A DNA stretch of 64,000 nucleotides from Balanoglossus misakiensis (Eukaryota; Hemichordata). Within the stretch, counting starts at the first letter, position 1, and the number at the start of each line of letters is the position of its first letter. Made by a program: the position numbers and the translations under genes. This document shows, piece after piece, positions 1-8,141 of this stretch. The notes below the pieces were generated by a model, which was not told where the DNA came from, did not search any database, and saw only the letters and a program-made list of their open reading frames with translations. The DNA is taken from NCBI GenBank assembly GCA_040954595.2, contig CM082589.2, forward strand, positions 1,674,001 through 1,738,000. Reading direction: 5' to 3'.

Positions 1-2110
1 TGAAGTCAAACTTCTGAATGCGATGACACAAATCAGTGACATACACATATCTGTCGGGGTCAAGACACACACCAGATGGACCACACAGCTGACCATCCCC
101 TTTCCCTAGGATTCCAAATTTGTACAGGAACTGATCATCTGCATTGAATACCTGAACACGGTGATTCCCACAGTCTGCTACAAACAGTATTCCTTGGTTG
201 TCCACCACCATCATGAATGGTCCTTTGAATTCGCCATTGTTGTCACCATAGCTACCCAACGATTTGATGTACTGACCATCCTGTGTGTACTTTCTGATAC
301 AGTGTCCTGCAGTCTTGTCTGTGCCATCTCCAAACACTCCATCCCAGTCAGAAACATAAACAGCGCCATCTAGAGGGCTAATACAGATAGATCTTGGATT
401 CTTCAGTTCAGTTTGTCCAAAGCATTTGATTACATTCCCATCCTCATCACTGACAACCACTTGTTCATTGTTCAAATCTGTCATGAAGTATCTGTTATCA
501 GCTGATACAGCTACATCAATTGGAAAGAACTTCTTCTCAAACTTTGTAAACGTCAACGATTTCTTCCACTTCCCATCCATGCCAATAACTTCTATTCTGT
601 TGTTATGACAGTCAGCTACAACCAAATCTCCGTTTCTGTTGATGGCCAAACTGAAAGGATGGTTGAACTCTCCTTTACCACTGCCCAGCTTTCCCAGTGT
701 TTTCACCAATCCTTTGATGACATCAAATCCAAACGGTGATCCAGGTATTTTCTGATCTCCTATCACCATGGTAACTTTATACTTGCCCTCCATCTGTGTG
801 TGAATAGTTGCAGTGTGTCTGCCATCTCCGTTGTCAATCACATCCCGATCTTCCTGAATTCCATTTGGCTTTGTGATTGTCACTTTCACTTCTTGTCTTG
901 GGATGACTGTTTTCCCGGATTTATCCTTGGTTGTGATCACTACATCAACAGATTCACCTTTCAGGAGACTCTTCGGAATGTTGTCGACTGTACACTCTGC
1001 GATGCAAACATCAGACTTCACCAATCCCAGAATTCCATCTTTGGTAACATTATCAGATGGCACAAACTCAACTACTTCACATGTTATGTCTGGTTTGGTA
1101 TCCATAGCAACCAACTCTTCCATTTGGCTCATCACACTATTACCGGATGACACCAGCTGAGCTACTGTCCCATGATGCATCAGTGTTTCAACATAACTAC
1201 AAGTGCTGACAAGCTTTTCATAGTTCAGCTGAAGATCATCAATTTCAGCTTGAAGACCTTTGACTTCTAGGCTGCAGTTCAAGTTCAACTTCTCCACCAG
1301 CTGTTTTTCCTCTTTCTCTATCTTGTCAATGAGGGCACCCTTCTGTTTGGTGACTTTCGTTTTCTCTGCCATACACCCTTCTGTTACATTCTTACAGGCA
1401 TCCCTAGACACTGCTGTGTTTTGGTCTACTTCTTGAGCTTTCACTTTCAACTTTTCAACCATTCTTGACATCTTCTTACTGAATTCATCAGCAACTTCTT
1501 GAAGATATCGATGGGCGTGATTGGGACTACGGTGATCAATTATGGTACACTCGTTACAGATTGGAATCTGACAGGTGTCACAGAAGTATTTGACTTCATT
1601 CTGGGAGTGAACTTTGCAGTTTTGGATTAGTTTTTGCTTCAATCTTCTACTCTCTCCTTTTTTGTATTCTTCTACTGTTAACACTTCATGCGTTGCAGCT
1701 TGCTTCAACTTTTTGTGTATTTTTTCTAAGCAGACATCACAGTAATGCTGCTCACAATCAACACAAAACAAAGTAGCCTCAGCTTCTTCGCAAAACTCAC
1801 AGTTTTTCTTTTCTTGTTGCCTGATCTCTTCTTTTCTACTCTCCACAACTTGTAAGAGGGAATTCATCAGGAAACTGTTGGTGAGTTTGGACACTCTGCC
1901 ACCAGGAAGTTGGACTGGACTCTGACAAGTAGGGCAGAGCAGCCGACCAGTTTTCTCCACCAGTTTTTCCAGACAGGGAAGACAGAAGGAATGATAACAG
2001 GGTAGAATTTTTGGATTCTTGAACTGTTCCAGACATATTGGACAGGACAAGAAATCCTCGCCAATTTCGTCCAGAACTTCTTCAGGCGTTTTCGGTTTAG
2101 AGGCCGCCAT
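1..2110 (-). CDS. TRIM-NHL E3 ubiquitin ligase (TRIM2/3/71-like), intronless, C-terminus off the left edge
   Basis: The reverse strand is open from the ATG at 2110 to base 1, about 703 codons without an intron. Seen in order: a C3HC4 RING (C23, C26, C38, H40, C43, C46, C59, C62; motif CPICLEQF), a first B-box (about 104-141), a second B-box (about 165-205, CKVHSQNEVKYFCDTC), a charged coiled coil (about 215-330), a filamin-type immunoglobulin domain (about 360-460, ending GSPFGFDVI), then NHL repeats (about 465-703, for example FNHPFSLAINRNGDLVVADCHNNRI). The last visible NHL repeat is cut by the window edge. In this family the RING recruits an E2 enzyme, the coiled coil dimerises, and the NHL propeller binds RNA or protein substrates. 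Two B-boxes plus filamin and NHL resemble the TRIM71 layout, but TRIM-NHL genes are expanded in several invertebrates, so orthology is not assigned. The start was chosen because a RING normally begins within the first 25 residues. Lack of introns suggests a retrocopy or single-exon family. Confidence 0.93.
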   Translation of the reverse strand, partial: MAASKPKTPEEVLDEIGEDFLSCPICLEQFKNPKILPCYHSFCLPCLEKLVEKTGRLLCPTCQSPVQLPGGRVSKLTNSFLMNSLLQVVESRKEEIRQQEKKNCEFCEEAEATLFCVDCEQHYCDVCLEKIHKKLKQAATHEVLTVEEYKKGESRRLKQKLIQNCKVHSQNEVKYFCDTCQIPICNECTIIDHRSPNHAHRYLQEVADEFSKKMSRMVEKLKVKAQEVDQNTAVSRDACKNVTEGCMAEKTKVTKQKGALIDKIEKEEKQLVEKLNLNCSLEVKGLQAEIDDLQLNYEKLVSTCSYVETLMHHGTVAQLVSSGNSVMSQMEELVAMDTKPDITCEVVEFVPSDNVTKDGILGLVKSDVCIAECTVDNIPKSLLKGESVDVVITTKDKSGKTVIPRQEVKVTITKPNGIQEDRDVIDNGDGRHTATIHTQMEGKYKVTMVIGDQKIPGSPFGFDVIKGLVKTLGKLGSGKGEFNHPFSLAINRNGDLVVADCHNNRIEVIGMDGKWKKSLTFTKFEKKFFPIDVAVSADNRYFMTDLNNEQVVVSDEDGNVIKCFGQTELKNPRSICISPLDGAVYVSDWDGVFGDGTDKTAGHCIRKYTQDGQYIKSLGSYGDNNGEFKGPFMMVVDNQGILFVADCGNHRVQVFNADDQFLYKFGILGKGDGQLCGPSGVCLDPDRYVYVTDLCHRIQKFDF

Positions 2111-2398
2111 TACGATGCTTCTTTGAGTCACGAAGCGTTGATAATGATCACATGCCTAATTGTTGCACAGTGAATATAGGGTTGTTCTAGAGTGGTTACA
2201 ATGCAATTCTGAGCTCAGAAAAATATGACGTGATCATTGATGTACAAAGTTCACATACTTCGGACAGCTCTGTGTTACTGTGCAAGTATGTTTGATTGTT
2301 TGTGATCAAAATTTTTAAGAGTGCAATTTTCTTATGCAAAGGCAAGGCAAAATGCATAATGCCATGATCTGTTTGTGTAAAAAATACTTCTGCATTCG

Positions 2399-2488
2399 TC
2401 AAATTCATCCAGAAACTTTTCAGGTGTTTTCAGTTTTGAAGCCGCCATTACAATGTTGTGTTGAGTCATGCAGTGTTGATACCGATCA
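2399..2488 (-). pseudogene. Relic duplicate of the TRIM-NHL start region
   Basis: This 90-bp stretch aligns without gaps to 2061-2150, the 5' untranslated and first-codon region of the TRIM-NHL gene, with 70 of 90 bases identical by hand count. It keeps an ATG (2446-2448) and would encode MAASKLKTPEKFLDEF against MAASKPKTPEEVLDEI in the intact gene. Similarity stops just before the RING would begin and the frame then runs into unrelated sequence. It lies upstream of the intact gene on the same strand with a period of 338 bp. It is most simply a partial tandem duplication, or the surviving start of a deleted paralogue. Confidence 0.8.
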
Positions 2489-3007
2489 GTGATCTGACCA
2501 TATAGGGTCACTCAGGTGCGGCTTTACTCAGAAGAGCGGGACCTGACCTACATACAATTGCAGGGTCATTGGCCAGAATTTCAGCATATGTGATTTTTGT
2601 GAACTCTTTGTCAACATGAATCAATTTTTGTTTTTCACCGTGTCAAGGTCAAGGTCACAAATTACACGCAAAATTCTATTTGAGAGGTCAATGAAAACAG
2701 GGATGTAGATTTGTCTTGTAACAGGCAAGACAAGAGGAACTAACAGTCGGTCAAGGCCCATAAAATTTGGTCGTAAATATCTGGGTTTTTATGGGGTTTG
2801 GAAACATTCTAGCCGGTCACATGCTGAGTTCAGGCAGGTGTTTTGACCGGCTCCTATTTACATCGCTATGTAAAGTATGTCAAAAACTATCATAATTTAT
2901 CTTAAATCAAGGAACATATTAAGGATTTCTTTGGTGAAATATAGTGCGTTCACCGATGTGAAAGGGTGTATTGTGGACAAATTCACTACAGCTGTCATGT
3001 GACTAAC
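2489..3007. other. Non-coding stretch between the TRIM relic and the last visible PRIM2 exon
   Basis: No exon of PRIM2 or of any other gene is recognisable here on either strand. If PRIM2 continues to the left of the window, this is part of its next intron, because the donor GTTAGT at 3002-3007 (reverse strand) is intact. Read-through past that donor gives only 37 more codons before a stop at about 2897. Confidence 0.5.
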
Positions 3008-3190
3008 CTTGTCTGGATCCACCTTCTTGGTGAACTCTGACCTCCAAAATCTGAGCGCGTCTTCAAGCGTAATTCCAATCCCCTTGAGAAACAGACCATA
3101 CTGCATACGCCCCCAGTGGCGCAAGTGATGCTCTTGCCGTAAGGATTCGTGCAACTGTCGCATACAGAGCGGAAACGACTTCTTGGACAG
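3008..3190 (-). CDS. PRIM2: PRIM2 last visible exon, first part of the Fe-S cluster domain
   Basis: This 183-bp exon (61 codons, phase 0 at both ends) starts after a CTTTCACAG acceptor and reads [20 protein letters not shown], then [19 protein letters not shown], ending VDPDK before a GTTAGT donor. It carries the first of four cysteines that hold the 4Fe-4S cluster in the p58 C-terminal domain. The intact donor argues that the gene was spliced onward rather than ending here. Confidence 0.95.
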
Positions 3191-5497
3191 CTGTGAAAGG
3201 AGAAATTGCAAGTCTACATTTTAGAATCAATCTCCCACACTCACAAATGAATGATCCTGGACGATATTAAAATAAATTGAAATAAAAAAATTTCATCCTA
3301 TGGGATAAAATTCATGTATGTAATTCATGTTTAATACACAAAATAAACACTTTCAAAGTAAACCTGCTAACAAGTGAATAAATCAATAAACAAGGGAACG
3401 GGCCTACTGCACTTCCAAAGACAACAAACACTGAATGTTGATAGACCAATGAAAATACCAGGATTTGAGGTCATTGAGGGGTCATGCAAGTGACCAATCC
3501 GAAAGCCTGTTACACTTACAGATTCGATCTGATCAATACTGATCTTCTCCCCACTTCCTTTCTTTGTGCTGTATTCCTGTCCCAAGTATTGTTTACTGAG
3601 AGACGTCAACAGAGGCAAGAGACGACTGTCTTCTTCTAGGTACGGCACAGATCTCGCTGTCAACTGAAAATTGAACACTTCTAATCAGATCTTAGTTTCT
3701 ATCACTGTCTTTTGGCGTAAAAAATTACACCAGAGAAAATTGAAGATACAAAAATGTATTAAAGATAAATACTCACAGCAAGAGCATGTGACAAATTGGA
3801 TCTAAACGCATTCAACACAATGGATACCAAGTCTGAACGTGGGACGTATGCAAAACCCTGGAAAATGAAATGAAAAAGAACATGTAAAGGAAAAGTGTTT
3901 TCTACTTGAGTCTTTGCCAAGAACTGGACACGATATAGTTGCCGACATATACCTATATAAGTTTAATTGTATTTTCAGAATTATATACATACCTTTTGCA
4001 AGTAAACTTTTCTTGATTTCACAAGATCAAGGGCTTCAGTAAAGGGAACCTAAAACAAAAGAACAATTTATTAGAAAACTACAACCGTTCCACATTTCTT
4101 TTGATGAGAAGTTTGAGTAAAATGTTGTTTACATCAAACTTTGAGATCAGTTTCTTGAAATCTGACTTCACATTGTCACATGACTTACCTTGAAGTAGTC
4201 TGTGTTTTCTACTGTTGTCACCGACATGTTGTAACTAGAATCGGCCAACTTCTTGGCTATTTTCTCTTTTTCAGAGTCTGGTATCTAAAAATAACCAAAT
4301 TGATTTAAATACATTTCTGCAGTTCTACAAATATAATAAAGTTGCAAAACAAAAAAAGATTTGTGAGAAAGGAAAGTGGTGCCTGTCATCTGTAAAAATA
4401 TCGCATAATTTTTCAGATCACACATTACTTACTGGCTGGTAGTGTAGATTGTTCTGTTGGAGGAATAAAGTGATGCTGTCCTTAGATTCTTTCTGGAAGC
4501 GATATCGGAAGAGATCCACTTCCTGCGCAATGAACCATCTTCGTAACTCTTCACTGTTTACATAGAAGTGAGATGACAATCAATGGATGTCTTATTATAA
4601 ATCCATGTGAACAAGATCAGCTGAAATTTGACAGCTTACATGTACATTTAAGATTGCTTCATACATGAAGTACAATAAACATGAACAGCTTGGAATCTAA
4701 ACTGAATGGCTACTTACGATCTGCAATACGCCAGTCTCAAAATAAAATGTGAAATGTGGTCTTTCCGTCTCTCATCATAATCTCTATCGCTCTCTTCATT
4801 TTGAAGATCAGTCTAGATTTGTAACAAAGAAATGCATATGCATTGTTATTTTAACTGGAGCATAGATTTCATTAATGATTATGGAAATGTGTCTTTCCAT
4901 CACTGCGTGCACGACCAAGTTGGTATTTTGATGAGAATCGGATCATTTCTGGACTTGTAACACTTATGGAGATCAGTGCTGTGCAGCCTGAAACGAACAC
5001 TACAATGTACATGTCTACAGAATGGCCAATTGTTATGCATGCTGGGCTCTGCAGACTTTCAAACCATACTTACCATTCTTGCAGCAACTGGCATCAGTTT
5101 TCTCAACTCTTTCATCATAGTTTCCATGTATTGTTCATTTCCCTTCAAATACTTGATTCCAGTGGATTCAACATGCTTCAGAACTGTGTACAGGAAAAGA
5201 CATTGAAATGAACACAAGTAGACTGCTCAATGACCTTACACATTAATAATACTAGTACATCGCCTCGGCAGATTTGCGTCCACACCTTACGGTCTCGCGG
5301 TCAAGTTCATTGTTTCTAGTCTTACCTTTCAATCGCTCTATGGCAAAATCTTCAAATTCCGTCAATGAAATATTGTCCGCAGGCGGAAGAGCGTAGAATT
5401 GAAGATTGTGAACGTACTGTCCTCTTCGGCGATCCCCGGTCAAGAAATGTGATTTCCTCCTTCTGGTCGCTTTTCGTTTACCGACACCGAATTCCAT
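3008..5497 (-). CDS. PRIM2: DNA primase large subunit (p58), nine exons, 3' exons not in window
   Basis: PRIM2 is the regulatory subunit of the primase heterodimer within the polymerase alpha-primase complex. It contacts template and initiating nucleotide and hands the RNA primer over during replication. Exons on the reverse strand: 5326-5497, 5074-5183, 4718-4812, 4433-4553, 4189-4284, 3993-4049, 3777-3857, 3520-3663, 3008-3190. All have GT donors and AG acceptors, and phases join exactly into 353 codons. Conserved blocks include [47 protein letters not shown] and [19 protein letters not shown]. The ATG at 5497 gives MEFG, matching the vertebrate start. The frame is open upstream to 5776, but that extension is not part of the family. 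The first Fe-S ligand (about C301) is present. The exons for the other three cysteines are not found before the TRIM gene, so about the last third of the protein is missing or lies beyond the left edge. Confidence 0.96.
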
Positions 5498-5780
5498 GGT
5501 TTGTCGGAAATGCACTAAAACACGTCGAAATAAGTATCGCACGCTAACTTTACCCTTGTGTTTACAATCTACATCAGCAACACGGAATTTGGCGCCATCT
5601 TTTAAGCTTAAGTACGTACGCATGCGTATCGCATATGTTGTATTTAAATCTCGACTTGTTACGCGAGATTTTTCGTGAGATAAAACAAAAGTCTGGTTCC
5701 CTTGGACGCTGCTGGCGCTACCTCTTTCCGTGCCACTGTCCGTATCTTCTACTTTACACCAGATAAAAATACACAAACGT
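5498..5780 (-). promoter_or_regulatory. PRIM2 upstream region with an E2F-type site and an NRF1-like palindrome
   Basis: TTTGGCGCC at 5588-5596 matches the E2F consensus (TTTSGCGC) about 90 bp upstream of the PRIM2 ATG. TACGCATGCGTA at 5617-5628 is a 12-bp palindrome with an NRF1-like core. E2F control is well known for S-phase genes including primase subunits, so the placement makes sense. The transcription start is not visible, and the sites are motif matches only. Confidence 0.5.
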
Positions 5781-5784
5781 ACTA

Positions 5785-5802
5785 TTTAATTTACATTTTA
5801 AT
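5785..5802 (-). terminator. Possible DMRT polyadenylation signals (two ATTAAA)
   Basis: ATTAAA occurs on the reverse strand at 5797-5802 and 5785-5790, about 100 bp beyond the proposed DMRT stop codon (5899-5901) and before the PRIM2 promoter. No canonical AATAAA is seen on this strand here. Spacing fits a short 3' untranslated region. Confidence 0.3.
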
Positions 5803-5898
5803 ACTCCAATTGACTGTAATAAAAGATACTTACAATAGACAACTGCTCTATGATCAAAATCAAATTACATTTCACAAGTAAAATGTGACATAATCGTT

Positions 5899-8141
5899 CT
5901 ACGGATTTTGCATAATGTTTCTCATTGAAAAAGAGTTTGAATATCGAAAGTCAGGTGAAACGAAGGATGGTGCACCCGCCGCTGTTGTCGTCGTCGTTGA
6001 CGATGTTATTGTTGTTGTTAGGACATCGCTTTTTGAACAGAAGGACGTTGGTAGGCCTAAATCTGAAGGAAATGCGAAGTGTGTGGCATTGACTTGTGTC
6101 GATGACTGTTCGGCCGCGGTCGCGTGTACACATCCAATCCGGTGCGTAAGCTGAGCTGACATTATCGGAAGCGCTAGTCGTCTGTACTCAATAAACGCAC
6201 TTCGCCCGCTTCTTGACAGATATCTCTTAGCCTTGTTACCATGGTAATGTGCTGGAAAAAGGAGAAGGTGACACGTTGTATAAGTGAGATGCCGTTAGAA
6301 CATAAGTCGTGGTCCCGGCCCCGATATCTGTGGTCACTTTCAAAGGAATTCAAGAACAAGTTTTCATCTATTTTGAAAACTAGAATCCTTATAAGCTGTT
6401 GCCTACCAATTTGAATCGCTTGATATCGCCTTTCACCACCAAAGTAAAATCTAATATCAAAAGATAGCATTTATGTTCATTTAAGGGGAAAAAATCCTGA
6501 TAAACACCTGTTGTTTCTGTTGGTAATGGAGCATATGTGTGTCTGTGTGTCATGGGTCTCGCGTGATCCATTGGCGGCTGTCTGTACGGTGGTTGGGATG
6601 GCGTTGGGTGTCCCGTTGCCGACACGTCTGCCGTGCTGTACATACCAACTTGGTTTCTGTTCTCCAGTTGGAAAGGGTGGTCTGAAAAATGCACGATAGT
6701 CCATGAAATCTGACCTTGAAGGCAAGGGGAATCGAGAAACGATGTTCAATTTTTTTTTAATTAAAGTTTCAAATGCAGAAGTAATATCTGCGAAAAATAA
6801 ACTTCCCAACATGTAAGTAAAATAGATAAGCTAATATCCTGGCCCAAAGGATTTAGCTGTTTTACAAAATCCTTTCCGACTAAACAGATTTTCGAGTTCT
6901 GGTCTATTATTTCAGTCCGTTATCAACTGAAACAGACCAGGATAGCTGTTCGATACTTTGTTTCATATTAACTTACAGTTTAGTATCGAGAATGATATAA
7001 GACGGCGACCCGACCGCCTGTTGTCGCGAATTCGAATTCGTTCTTGGGTGACGGATAATTCGTGGAATGCCGTGCTAAAGATATCAGACTACACCTAGGA
7101 TCATTGCAAGGTTACGCGTTCATTAATACTTCAGGAAATTGGAGGCAACAATGACGTCGCTGCATACTGCATAATATTTACTTGGCCGCAAAACATTTCC
7201 TAGAATCTGTACAAATGACCCCGGGTATCATGGTCGTGTACAATGAATACCTTGTCACGATGTTCGATTTTAAAATAGATGTTTTCATTTGGGAAAACAT
7301 CTAGGAAAAGATGACTCCCTTTTTCACGTCCTTCCCCTTCACTGACGTCTCATGACCATGAAAGCCGACTTTCACAAACAAGAATTAAGACAGATAAATA
7401 TAAACAACACGTCAATCATGCATGATACTTGTGTTTCCGAGTCCTCTGAAGTGCTGTGTAGAACTTCATTCCCTTTATAGCATCAATTTTGTTGATGCTG
7501 TTGTTGTTTTTGTTGTTGGCGACGGCGGTAGTAGTGATACAGAGCTGGGTTGATTCGATTGCATGGGTTCGAATCCCACCACCGCACCACCAAAGGTAAC
7601 TTTGAGGCCTCTCCTGCTCTCTGTATCTTCAACTAAGTTTTCAGCGCAATCAAACAATCCAAAACTAAAAAACTGGGTTGAAAGCTGAAGCGTCCGACGA
7701 ACAAGATAATTTCGGAGTATTCCTTCTGAACTGTCTGATTCATTCCAGTTTCTCTCCCTTTTTTGTCGTACATGCAATTTCACAACCCTCTCTCTCTCTC
7801 TCACCTGACCGCCCAACTACAGTCGATACTCGTCCTTGCATACCACACAAATCAGACCGGTCTCCGAGCGCAGTCGAACTCTGTTGTCTCGCCCATGTTG
7901 GAAAGGGGACCGGAATATGTATTCCTAAATGCTCCTCCTGGGTATGCTGTCTCCGCAAAGCCACCTGGGCCGCCATTACTCTCTGCCTCTCCACGATTAA
8001 AATGCACTTTTCACACGTGCAGTTTCGCCATTGGCAAAATCTTTTGTGTCCCTTGAGCCAGGAAATCACGCCGTGGTTTCGACAACGGGCGCATTTAGGG
8101 ACCCTGTGCGATTGCGATGACGTCGTGATCTTGCTCATCAT
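5899..8141 (-). CDS. DM-domain transcription factor (DMRT family), three-exon model
   Basis: DMRT proteins bind the minor and major grooves through an intertwined zinc module and regulate sex determination, gonad and neural development. Exon 1 (7805-8141) holds the DM domain. Model exon 2 is 6508-6681 (acceptor TTTTTCAG, donor CAACAG/GTGTTT) and model exon 3 is 5899-6251 (acceptor TTTTTCCAG, stop TAG). Each junction is phase 1 and the frame stays open for 287 codons in total. The C-terminal part is rich in Pro, Gln, Ser and Thr ([15 protein letters not shown], then a [12 protein letters not shown] run and [11 protein letters not shown]), as is common for the poorly conserved DMRT tail. An alternative exon 2 donor, GTTG/GTATGT near 6648, is also phase 1, so both forms would be in frame. 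Exon 1 is certain. Exons 2 and 3 rest on frame and splice logic only. The stop lies about 400 bp from the PRIM2 start, same strand. Confidence 0.6.
6846..6940. other. Two adjacent hairpin-forming inverted repeats in the DMRT intron
   Basis: AAAGGATTT (6846-6854) and AAATCCTTT (6867-6875) form a perfect 9-bp stem with a 12-base loop. Immediately after, CTGGTCT plus TTTCAG (6899-6915) pair with CTGAAA plus AGACCAG (6927-6940), giving 13 pairs around a small asymmetric internal loop. The function is unknown. Confidence 0.5.
7525..7586 (+). other. tRNA-like fragment with a pol III B-box (possible SINE remnant)
   Basis: GGGTTCGAATCCCA at 7565-7578 matches the tRNA T-arm/B-box consensus. GCGGTAG (7525-7531) and CCACCGC (7579-7585) could pair at six of seven positions like an acceptor stem. 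The span is only about 62 bases and the D and anticodon arms are not convincing, so it is not called as a tRNA gene. It lies in the DMRT intron. Confidence 0.3.
7805..8141 (-). CDS. DM-domain exon of the DMRT gene
   Basis: The exon begins at the ATGATG at 8141, with an in-frame stop at 8157-8159, and ends at a TCAG/GTGAGA donor. All zinc ligands of the DM domain are present: C17, C20, H23, H32, C36, C41, C43, C46 ([26 protein letters not shown]), followed by the recognition helix [15 protein letters not shown]. The [13 protein letters not shown] core resembles DMRT2, while QEEHLGI just after the domain resembles DMRT1, so the subfamily is left open. Confidence 0.95.

Noticed and set aside
5498-5776. 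In-frame N-terminal extension of PRIM2 by 93 codons
   Set aside because: The family begins at the MEF methionine at 5497. The extension overlaps the E2F-containing promoter and is unlike any primase sequence.
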